From Cupriavidus numazuensis (GTDB lineage: Bacteria; Pseudomonadota; Gammaproteobacteria; Burkholderiales; Burkholderiaceae): DNA of 39,787 bases. The position numbers and the translations under genes were made by a program. Below the pieces are notes generated by a model that saw only the letters and a program-made list of their open reading frames with translations, was not told the origin of the DNA and ran no database searches. Positions 33,165 to 39,787 of the stretch are shown here, in pieces. Numbering within the stretch: the stretch's first letter is position 1; each line of letters starts with the position of its first letter. The stretch is taken from assembly GCF_905397435.1 (NCBI RefSeq), contig NZ_CAJPVI010000069.1, forward strand, positions 1-39,787, read 5' to 3'.

Positions 33165-34286
33165 ATGGATTCCAGACTGATCGATGATGCGCTCGATCGC
33201 ATCCTGCAACGCATCGATGCGACGATCGCGCAGGACGACGTGGGCTTTCCGCACTATGGCAATCCGGCCGACGGCACCTGGACACGCACCCCGGCCGGCG
33301 ACTGGACCGGCGGGTTCTGGGTCGGGATGCTGTGGCTGGCTGCCTTGCGCACTGGCGAGCAGAAGTACCGCGACAGCGCCCGCATGTGGTCCGCACGGCT
33401 GGCGCCGCGCGTGGCGTCGAAGTCGGTGTTCAAGGGATTCCTCTTCTGGTACGGCGCGCAACTCGGTGGCTCGCTGCTTGCCGATCCGCAGGCCGCGGGG
33501 CTCGCGCTCGACGGCACGCGCGGCCTGGCGGAGATGTACAGCGAAGCGGCCCGCCTGATCCCGCTCGGCACCGAGGCCGAGGAGGCCTCCAGCGTGGGGA
33601 CGAGCGAGGCCAACATCGATGCGATTCCGGGCACCGTGGCGCTGCTGCTGCGGCACGACGCCGCGCTCGGCACGGGCGAGATCGGCCGCCAGCACCTGCG
33701 CCAGCACATTGCCTTATGCGTGCGGGAGGATGGCTCGGTTTGCCAGTCCGCCACATTCAATACTGCCGATGGTTCGCTCGTGAAGCGCTACACGCACAAG
33801 GGCATTCATGACAGCAGCACCTGGGCCCGCGCCCAGGCGTGGGGCATGCTCGGCCTCGCACAGGCGCTGTCGTGCGGCGAGCAGGCGTTCAAATCCGACG
33901 CGATCCGCGTGGCCGACTGGTGGGTCGCGCACCTGCCCGCCGACTGCGTGGCCTTCTGGGATTTCGACGATCCCGCCATCCCGCACACTAACCGCGACAC
34001 CTCGGCCACTGCCATCGCCGCCGCCAGCCTGTTCAAACTGGCTGCGCTCATCCCGGAGCGGGCGGAAGTCTACCGCCAGGCCGCCGTCAAGAGCATCGAG
34101 CAACTCGTAATCCGCTTCCTGACCCCGGTCAGCCCAGGCGATGTACGGCAGACGGGCATCCTCACCGGCGGCTGCTTCAACAAGCGCAATGGCGTCGCCA
34201 TGGATAACGAACTGGTCTGGGGCGACTACTTTCTCTTCGAATCTCTGCTCATCCTCGCGGGCAGGATTGACGCCACCCAGGTCTGA
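33165..34286 (+). CDS. GH88-like (unsaturated glucuronyl hydrolase family) protein with altered active site
   Basis: The 373-residue alpha/alpha-barrel protein matches GH88 blocks: DWTGGFWVGMLWLA (46-59), ANIDAIPGTVALLL with Asp152, THKGIHDSSTWARAQAWGML (210-229, including His211), FWDFDDP...RDTSATAIAAASLFKLA and ELVWGDYFLFESLL. GH88 enzymes hydrate the vinyl-ether C4=C5 bond of unsaturated uronates. The Asp of the HHDxGF motif (Asp88 in the Bacillus enzyme, as I recall it) is replaced: the segment reads SVFKGFLF (87-94). No signal peptide, so cytoplasmic. It heads an operon of acyl-CoA enzymes rather than polysaccharide genes, so a non-carbohydrate vinyl ether or lactone-like substrate is possible. 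Start chosen at GGAGA-preceded ATG 33165. Confidence 0.82.
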   Translation: MDSRLIDDALDRILQRIDATIAQDDVGFPHYGNPADGTWTRTPAGDWTGGFWVGMLWLAALRTGEQKYRDSARMWSARLAPRVASKSVFKGFLFWYGAQLGGSLLADPQAAGLALDGTRGLAEMYSEAARLIPLGTEAEEASSVGTSEANIDAIPGTVALLLRHDAALGTGEIGRQHLRQHIALCVREDGSVCQSATFNTADGSLVKRYTHKGIHDSSTWARAQAWGMLGLAQALSCGEQAFKSDAIRVADWWVAHLPADCVAFWDFDDPAIPHTNRDTSATAIAAASLFKLAALIPERAEVYRQAAVKSIEQLVIRFLTPVSPGDVRQTGILTGGCFNKRNGVAMDNELVWGDYFLFESLLILAGRIDATQV

Positions 34287-34312
34287 ACCCAACCCACTCC
34301 CGGAGAAACCAA

Positions 34313-34753
34313 GTGTCCGACATCAAGATCCCGCACGAAGGCAACGTATCCACCCTTATTGGCACGCACACCAGCTACACGCGCACCCTCGGCGAGTACG
34401 ACATCTATGCCTTCGCCGGCATCAGCGGTGACAACCACCCCAATCACATGGACGAAGAATACTGCAAGCGCATGGGCTTCGGCGGCCGCATCGCGCAGGG
34501 CGCCATGATGGTCGGCTTCATCGCCGGCGCCGTGACCAAGTATCTCGACATGATCAAACGCCCGGCGGTCTCCTACGGCTACGACAACGTGCGCTTCACC
34601 AAGCCTGTTCGCATCGGAGACACCCTCACCGTGAACTACCGCATTGCCCGCGCCGACGACGAGAAGAAGCGCCTGTGGGCTGAGGCAACGCTACTCAACC
34701 AGCGGGGCGAGACGGTCTGCGTCGGTACCCACATTATCCATTTCCAGGCCTGA
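34313..34753 (+). CDS. MaoC-family dehydratase/hydratase
   Basis: The 146-residue single hot-dog protein has the (R)-hydratase motif AGISGDNHPNHMDEEYCKRM (residues 36-54), in which D40 and H45 correspond to the catalytic Asp/His, followed by GFGGRIAQGAMMVGF. It should add water to (or remove it from) a 2-enoyl-CoA. It begins at a GTG with GGAGA seven bases upstream, 26 bases after the GH88-like gene. In this operon it would follow the acyl-CoA dehydrogenase step. Confidence 0.87.
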   Translation: MSDIKIPHEGNVSTLIGTHTSYTRTLGEYDIYAFAGISGDNHPNHMDEEYCKRMGFGGRIAQGAMMVGFIAGAVTKYLDMIKRPAVSYGYDNVRFTKPVRIGDTLTVNYRIARADDEKKRLWAEATLLNQRGETVCVGTHIIHFQA

Positions 34754-34790
34754 GCCCGGGCTGCGAGCGGCGAGAAAGGTGAGAGATCGC

Positions 34791-36359
34791 ATGAGCAAGA
34801 TCTGTACTGCGGCGCAGGCCGTTTCGGATATCCGGCCCGGCCAGAGCGTGGGCAGCGTCGGCGTGATCGGCTGGCTGACGCCGGACGCGTTGTTCCAGGC
34901 GCTGGCGCAACGCTTCCATGAGACTGGCTCGCCTCGTGACCTGACCTTCTTCTTCCCGGTCAGTGTCGGCGACGGCATGGGCATCCGCGGCATGGATCAC
35001 GTGGCAGTCGAAGGGCTGATGAAGCGGATCGTGTCGGGCAACTTTACCAATGCGGTGAATCCGGCCACCGGCGAGCGCCCCGAGTTCATGCGCCTGATCC
35101 GCGAGAATCGGGTGGAAGCCTACTGTTGGCCGATCGGCGCCACCATGCACTGGCTGCGCGAAGTCGCCCGGCGTAGCCCAGGCTACCTGACCCGCATCGG
35201 CCTCGGCTCCTACATCGATCCGCGCCAGCAGGGTGGCAAGTACACGGCGCGCGCCACCGACGACCTGGTGCGGATGCAGGAGCTGGACGGCAAGGAATAC
35301 CTCTTCTATCCGAGCTGGCCGCTCGACGTGGCGTTCCTGCGTGCCACCAGCGCCGACGAGCACGGCAACCTGAGCTTCGAGGACGAGCCGCTCACGTCGT
35401 GCGCGCTGGCCATGGCGCTGGCGGTGAAGGCGTCAGGCGGCACCGTGATCGCACAGGTGCGCAAGCTGGTGCCGCGCCACGCCCGGCCGGCGCACGCGGT
35501 GCGGATTCCCGGCGTGCTGGTGGATCGCGTCGTGGTGGAACCCGACGCCATGATGACCACCGACATCCGGTACGACGATGCCTATCTCGGCGGCCAGCTT
35601 TTCGACGGTCGCGCCTCGGACCGCCTGACGCCCGGCGCCGACAAGGTGATCGCTCGGCGGGCGGCCCGGGAAATCAGGCCCGGCGAGGTCAGCATCTTCG
35701 GCTTCGGCGCTTCGTCCGACGTGCCCACGGTGATGATGGAAGACGGCCTGTTCGCCGACGGCGGCCTGCATCGCTACAGCTTTACCACCGAGCACGGCCC
35801 CTTCGGCGGCGTCGTGATGAGCGGTTGGCAATTCTCCGCCAACAAGTATCCGGAGGCCTTGATCGACGGCCCCTCGCAGTTCGACTTCATTGACGGCGGC
35901 AACTGCCCGATGGCAGCGCTGGCCTTTGCCCAGTTCGACCGGGCCGGGAACATCAACGTCAGCCGCTTCGGCGCGGCCAATCCGGGGCCGGGCGGCTTCA
36001 TCGACATCGCCTACAACGCGCGCAAGCTGCTGTTCACCGGCACCTTCACCACCGGCGGCCTCGCCGCCGACACCACCGACGGTTTCCTGTCGGTCGGGCG
36101 TGAGGGGAGCGTGCGCAAGTTCGTCGAGCGCGTGGATGAGATCACCTATCCGCTCGGGCGCAACGTGGCCGAGCGCGGCCAGGAGGCCAAGGTCATCACC
36201 GAGCGCGCAGTCTTCTCGGTAGCGCCAGACGGACTGGTGCTGGAGGAGGTTGCGCCCGGTATTGACGTCAGGTCGCAGGTGCTAGACCTGATGGCCTTCC
36301 CGCCGGTGCGCGTGGCGGAGCCGCTTCCGCGCATGGACCCAACGCTATTCCGCGCCTGA
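34791..36359 (+). CDS. Fused family I CoA-transferase (propionate CoA-transferase/YdiF-like)
   Basis: The 522-residue protein contains both halves of a family I CoA-transferase in one chain. The N-terminal half has GQSVGSVGVIGWLTPDALFQ and HGNLSFEDEP; the C-terminal half has VSIFGFGASSDVPTVMMEDG and TEHGPFGGVVMSG, where Glu334 matches the catalytic Glu that forms the thioester. It would move CoA from acetyl-CoA or another acyl-CoA to a carboxylic acid. The start at 34791 is preceded by AAAGGTGAGAG; the frame extends upstream over the MaoC gene without meaning. Together with the ligase at the right edge it offers two activation routes. Confidence 0.82.
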   Translation: MSKICTAAQAVSDIRPGQSVGSVGVIGWLTPDALFQALAQRFHETGSPRDLTFFFPVSVGDGMGIRGMDHVAVEGLMKRIVSGNFTNAVNPATGERPEFMRLIRENRVEAYCWPIGATMHWLREVARRSPGYLTRIGLGSYIDPRQQGGKYTARATDDLVRMQELDGKEYLFYPSWPLDVAFLRATSADEHGNLSFEDEPLTSCALAMALAVKASGGTVIAQVRKLVPRHARPAHAVRIPGVLVDRVVVEPDAMMTTDIRYDDAYLGGQLFDGRASDRLTPGADKVIARRAAREIRPGEVSIFGFGASSDVPTVMMEDGLFADGGLHRYSFTTEHGPFGGVVMSGWQFSANKYPEALIDGPSQFDFIDGGNCPMAALAFAQFDRAGNINVSRFGAANPGPGGFIDIAYNARKLLFTGTFTTGGLAADTTDGFLSVGREGSVRKFVERVDEITYPLGRNVAERGQEAKVITERAVFSVAPDGLVLEEVAPGIDVRSQVLDLMAFPPVRVAEPLPRMDPTLFRA

Positions 36360-36385
36360 CGCATCGACATATCTACGAGGAAAAC

Positions 36386-37516
36386 ATGGCTGTCATCAAC
36401 TACCTGACTACCGTTCACATCGACTTCGGCGCCATCCGGATGCTGGGGGCCGAGTTGCAGCGCCTGGGCATCCAGCGACCGCTGATCGTCACCGACCGCG
36501 GCATCCGCGCCGCCGGTATCGCCGACAAGGTGCTCGACGCCCTGGGCCCGGATTGCACGCCCACCGTCTTCGAGGACACCCCATCCAACCCGACGGAAGC
36601 CGCCGTGTCAGCCGCGACCGGCCTTTACCTCGGCAATGGCTGCGACGGCATCGTGGCCGTGGGCGGCGGGTCGCCCATCGACCTGGGCAAGGCCACCGCG
36701 CTGCTGGCGACCCACCCGGCACCGCTGCAGACCTACGCGGCGGTGGAGGGCGGCGCGAGCCGGATCACCAGCCGGGTCGCCCCGCTGGTGGCCATCCCGA
36801 CGACTGCGGGTACCGGCAGCGAGGTGGGCCGGGGCGCTGTCATCGTCATGGAGTCCGGCCGCAAACTCGGCCTGCTTAGTCCGTTCCTGCTGCCGAAGCT
36901 CGCCATCTGCGACCCCGAACTGACGCTGGGATTGCCTCCGGCCCTGACCGCCGCGACCGGCATGGACGCCATCGCCCACTGCATCGAGACCTTCCTGGCG
37001 CCGGCCATCAACCCGCCCGCCGAGGCGATCGCCCTGGACGGCCTGCGCCGCGGCGTGGCCAATATCGGCAAGGCCACCGCCGACGGCTGCGACCGCGACG
37101 CGCGCTGGAACATGATGATGGCCGCCATGGAAGGCGCGCTGGCCTTCCAGAAGGGGCTGGGCGCGGTGCATGCCCTGTCGCACCCGCTGGGCGCGGTGCC
37201 CGGCGTCTCGTTGCACCACGGCACGCTGAACGCCGTGCTGCTGCCGGCCGTGCTGCGCTTCAACCAGCCGGCGACCCAAGCCAAGCAGGCCGCACTGGCA
37301 CAGGCCATGGGCCTGCCCGCCGGCGGGGACCCGGTTCAGGCCATCAGCGACCTCAACGCCCGTCTCGGCTTGCCGGCCGGTCTCGGAGCCATGGGCGTGC
37401 CGCGTGACGTGTTGGAAGACATCGCTGTCGCCGCCACGAAGGACCACTGCCACGCCACCAATCCCCGCATTGCCACGGTCGACGATTACTTGGCGATGCT
37501 GCAGGAATCGTATTGA
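36386..37516 (+). CDS. Iron-containing alcohol dehydrogenase (4-hydroxybutyrate dehydrogenase-like)
   Basis: The 376-residue group III ADH has the NAD motif VGGGSPIDLGKA (92-103), PTTAGTGSEVG (138-148) and metal ligands D194, H198, H262 and H278 (TGMDAIAHCIE, VHALSHPLG, HHGTLNA). It interconverts an alcohol and an aldehyde or ketone with NAD(P). The pattern is close to 4-hydroxybutyrate and 3-hydroxy-acid dehydrogenases. It lies 26 bases after the CoA-transferase gene; its product could feed the semialdehyde dehydrogenase at 30473. Substrate is not determined by sequence. Confidence 0.85.
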   Translation: MAVINYLTTVHIDFGAIRMLGAELQRLGIQRPLIVTDRGIRAAGIADKVLDALGPDCTPTVFEDTPSNPTEAAVSAATGLYLGNGCDGIVAVGGGSPIDLGKATALLATHPAPLQTYAAVEGGASRITSRVAPLVAIPTTAGTGSEVGRGAVIVMESGRKLGLLSPFLLPKLAICDPELTLGLPPALTAATGMDAIAHCIETFLAPAINPPAEAIALDGLRRGVANIGKATADGCDRDARWNMMMAAMEGALAFQKGLGAVHALSHPLGAVPGVSLHHGTLNAVLLPAVLRFNQPATQAKQAALAQAMGLPAGGDPVQAISDLNARLGLPAGLGAMGVPRDVLEDIAVAATKDHCHATNPRIATVDDYLAMLQESY

Positions 37517-37527
37517 GGAGGAAGACG

Positions 37528-38670
37528 ATGTCATACGTCGCAGAACACCACGAGATGATCCGCGAGGCGGTGCGCCGCTTCGCCGAGGAAGAGATCGCAC
37601 CGGTCGCCCACCGGCTGTGGGAAGAGGAGAGTTTTCCCTACGAGATCTGGCGCCGGGCCGGCGAACTGGGCTATATCGGGCTGCCGTACCCCGAAGCCTG
37701 GGGAGGTTGCGGCGGCGACTGGCTTGGCTTCGCGATTGCGCTGGAAGAGATCGCCCGCGTCGATTGCGCCGTGGCAGTGGCCATCATGGCCAACTCGACG
37801 GCGGCCAGCCTGCTCAACAACTACGGCACCGACGGCCAGAAGGCGCGCTTCCTGCGGCCGATCCTGACCGGCACGCAGGTCGGCTGCATCGGCCTGACAG
37901 AGCCGAACGCCGGCTCCGACGCCGCCAATATCCAGACCCGCGCCGTGCTGAAGGATGGCTGCTGGGTCATCAATGGCGCCAAGACCTTCATCAGCAACTC
38001 GGGTTCCGAGATCACCGGCCCGATCGTCATTGCGGCGGTGACGGGTACCCGGCCCGACGGCCGCAAGGAGATTTCGAACTTCATCGTGCCGAACGGCACG
38101 CCCGGCTTCAGCCATGGCAAGAAGCTTCACAAGATCGGCTGGCGCGGATCGACCACATTCGAGCTGTTCTTCGAGGACTGCGCCATTCCTGCCGACCACC
38201 TGCTCGGCGAAATCGGGGCCGGCCTCAGGCAGACCCTGTCACAGGTGAGCACCGGCCGCATCCTGATCGGAACGCTGGGCCTGGGCATCCTGCAGGGCTC
38301 GCTGGAACGCTCCGTCCGCTACATGAGCGAGCGCACAGCGTTTGGCAAGACGCTCGACCAGTTCCAGTCGCTGCAGTTCAAGTTGGCCGACATGGCGACC
38401 CACGCACACGCTGCCCGCCTGATGCTCTACGACGCCGCGGTGGCCAAGGACGAGGGCCGGCCCTACGATCGGCAGGCCTCGATGGCAAAGCTCTTCGCAA
38501 CCGAGAAGGCCATGGAGGCGGCCCACCAGGCCGTGCAGATCCACGGCGGCAACGGGATCATGACGGAGTACGCGGTATCGCGCGCGTTCGGGGATGCCAA
38601 GGTGCTCGAGATCGTTGAGGGGACCTCCGAGATCCAGCGGATGATCATCTCCCGCGACGTAATGCGCTGA
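37528..38670 (+). CDS. Acyl-CoA dehydrogenase
   Basis: The 380-residue flavoenzyme has the family blocks IGLPYPEAWGGCGGDWLGFA, IGLTEPNAGSDAANIQTRAV (FAD contact), GQ-like loop RTAFGKTLDQFQSLQFKLAD and the C-terminal QIHGGNGIMTEYAVSRAFGD / IVEGTSEIQRM, where Glu364 is the expected catalytic base. It oxidises an acyl-CoA to 2-enoyl-CoA using ETF, feeding the MaoC hydratase. The ATG at 37528 follows GAGGAGGAAG, 11 bases after the ADH stop; an in-frame TTG at 37513 is less likely. Short- or branched-chain substrates are likely given the operon. Confidence 0.92.
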   Translation: MSYVAEHHEMIREAVRRFAEEEIAPVAHRLWEEESFPYEIWRRAGELGYIGLPYPEAWGGCGGDWLGFAIALEEIARVDCAVAVAIMANSTAASLLNNYGTDGQKARFLRPILTGTQVGCIGLTEPNAGSDAANIQTRAVLKDGCWVINGAKTFISNSGSEITGPIVIAAVTGTRPDGRKEISNFIVPNGTPGFSHGKKLHKIGWRGSTTFELFFEDCAIPADHLLGEIGAGLRQTLSQVSTGRILIGTLGLGILQGSLERSVRYMSERTAFGKTLDQFQSLQFKLADMATHAHAARLMLYDAAVAKDEGRPYDRQASMAKLFATEKAMEAAHQAVQIHGGNGIMTEYAVSRAFGDAKVLEIVEGTSEIQRMIISRDVMR

Positions 38671-38698
38671 CGCACGGCTGCAGCCAGTGAGGCAATCC

Positions 38699-39787
38699 AT
38701 GGAATACGTCGAACACAGCGCGGATGGGCTGGAGCGCAGCCCGGTCAACTTCGTGCCCCTGACGCCGATCTCCTTCCTGCGCAGGACGGCCGAGGTCTAC
38801 CCTGAGCGTACCGCCATCGTCTACGGCGAGCGCCGCACGAGCTGGCGGGCAATGCTGGACCGAAGCCGCCGCCTCGCGTCGGCGCTGGTGGCGGCCGGCG
38901 TCAGGACTGGCGATACGGTGGCCGTGATGGCCGCCAACACGCCGGAGATGCTGGAAATGCATTTTGGCGTGCCCATGAGCGGCGCTATGCTGAACACGCT
39001 GAACGTGCGTCTGGACGCGGCCGCCATCGCCTTCATGCTCAGGCACGCGGATGCGAAGGTGCTGGTCACCGACACGGAGTACGCTGACGTAGTCCAAGCC
39101 GCACTGGCACTGCTCGACGACAAGCCGCTGGTGATTGACCTCATCGATCCCGCCGTCGAAGGGGGCCGCAGGCTGGCGGAGATCGAATACGAGGGCTTCC
39201 TGGCCGGGGGCGATCCGCACTGGGAGGGCGGCGAGCCCGTCGACGAATGGCAGGCCATCGCCCTCAACTATACGTCCGGCACCACGGGCAACCCAAAGGG
39301 CGTGGTCTACCACCATCGCGGCGCCTATCTGGCTGCGCTGTCGAACATGCTCGACTGGGGCATGCCCCGGCACGCCGTGTTCCTGTGGACGCTGCCGCTG
39401 TTCCACTGCAATGGCTGGTGCTTCGCCTGGACGCTGGCGGCCAACGCCGGTACCAGCGTCTGCCTGCGGCGGGTGGATGCTGCCGCCGTGCTCGATGCGA
39501 TTCGCGAGCACCAGATCACGCATTACTGCGGAGCGCCGATCGTGCATGCGATGCTTGCCCACGCACCTGAAGCGTGGAAGGCGGGCATCGACCATCCGGT
39601 CCACGGCCTCATCGGCGGCGCGCCGCCGCCGATGCCGGTGATCGAGGGCCTGTTGCGCATGGGGATCAGGATCACCCAGATCTACGGGCTGACCGAGGTC
39701 TACGGCCCCGCGGCGGTTTGCGTGGAGCAGCCCGAATGGAACGACCTCGGCATCGATGCGCTGGCGGAACGGAAAGGACGGCAGGGC
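38699..39787 (+). CDS. AMP-forming acyl-CoA synthetase (partial, runs off right edge)
   Basis: The frame opens at an ATG (38699-38701) after GTGAGG, 28 bases past the acyl-CoA dehydrogenase, and stays open for 363 codons to the edge. It has the P-loop NYTSGTTGNPKGVVYHHRGA (190-209), TLPLFHCNGWCFAWTLAANA and A5 YGLTEVYGPAA, typical of medium/short-chain acyl-CoA ligases of the DmdB/FadD-like branch. The C-terminal domain with the catalytic Lys lies beyond the window. It probably activates the carboxylic acid brought in by the importer, acting before the acyl-CoA dehydrogenase. Confidence 0.9.
   Translation, partial: MEYVEHSADGLERSPVNFVPLTPISFLRRTAEVYPERTAIVYGERRTSWRAMLDRSRRLASALVAAGVRTGDTVAVMAANTPEMLEMHFGVPMSGAMLNTLNVRLDAAAIAFMLRHADAKVLVTDTEYADVVQAALALLDDKPLVIDLIDPAVEGGRRLAEIEYEGFLAGGDPHWEGGEPVDEWQAIALNYTSGTTGNPKGVVYHHRGAYLAALSNMLDWGMPRHAVFLWTLPLFHCNGWCFAWTLAANAGTSVCLRRVDAAAVLDAIREHQITHYCGAPIVHAMLAHAPEAWKAGIDHPVHGLIGGAPPPMPVIEGLLRMGIRITQIYGLTEVYGPAAVCVEQPEWNDLGIDALAERKGRQG

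Noticed and set aside
1..39787. CRISPR arrays, tRNA/rRNA genes, prophage or integrase with attachment site
   Set aside because: No regularly spaced repeats, no cloverleaf or rRNA signature and no integrase-type protein were seen by eye.

Overview
The window looks like chromosomal DNA of a GC-rich betaproteobacterium of the Burkholderiaceae (Paraburkholderia, Caballeronia, Cupriavidus or Burkholderia type). This is inferred from base composition, tight ATGA-coupled catabolic operons, many LysR regulators, IS66-type debris and a furoate-type gene set. No rRNA, tRNA, phage module, replication origin or CRISPR array was seen.

Region 1 (1-4.3 kb) is accessory debris: an IS66-family TnpA running off the left edge, the cut-off N-terminus of what looks like a second IS66-type transposase, a PsiE-family membrane protein, an unrecognised 395-aa protein, a luciferase-like monooxygenase and the N-terminal stub of a thioredoxin-reductase-like gene. 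Region 2 (4.3-13.1 kb) holds redox and stress genes: an Old Yellow Enzyme, a baeRF/'host attachment' protein, a minus-strand operon (UvrA-like ATPase lacking the UvrB-binding insert, LtrA membrane protein, 71-aa unknown), a DJ-1/PfpI protein and a zinc-type quinone-oxidoreductase-like ADH.

Region 3 (13.2-22.9 kb) is a LysR regulator divergent from an operon with the gene order of hmfABCDE: molybdenum hydroxylase large subunit (fused to a CoxG/SRPBCC domain), FAD subunit, 2Fe-2S subunit, acyl-CoA synthetase and crotonase. An MFS transporter and an internally deleted xdhC follow. The best reading is furoate to furoyl-CoA, to 5-hydroxyfuroyl-CoA / 2-oxoglutaroyl-CoA, to 2-oxoglutarate.

Region 4 (23-25.7 kb) interrupts the catabolic DNA with a PAS-GGDEF-EAL protein and a decayed IS4-type transposase.

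Region 5 (25.7-39.8 kb) is a second catabolic block. It has a branched-chain-amino-acid-type ABC importer (livGFHM plus binding protein), a semialdehyde-type ALDH, a second LysR regulator and a divergent operon: GH88-like protein, MaoC hydratase, fused CoA-transferase, iron ADH, acyl-CoA dehydrogenase and an AMP-forming acyl-CoA ligase that runs off the right edge. The two operons of this block share a nearly identical LysR-type operator over the -35 hexamer (25687-25701 and 33031-33045), so they probably form one regulon. The GH88-like protein keeps the fold signature of unsaturated glucuronyl hydrolases but lacks one expected active-site Asp and sits among acyl-CoA enzymes. This block is the best candidate for an undescribed pathway.
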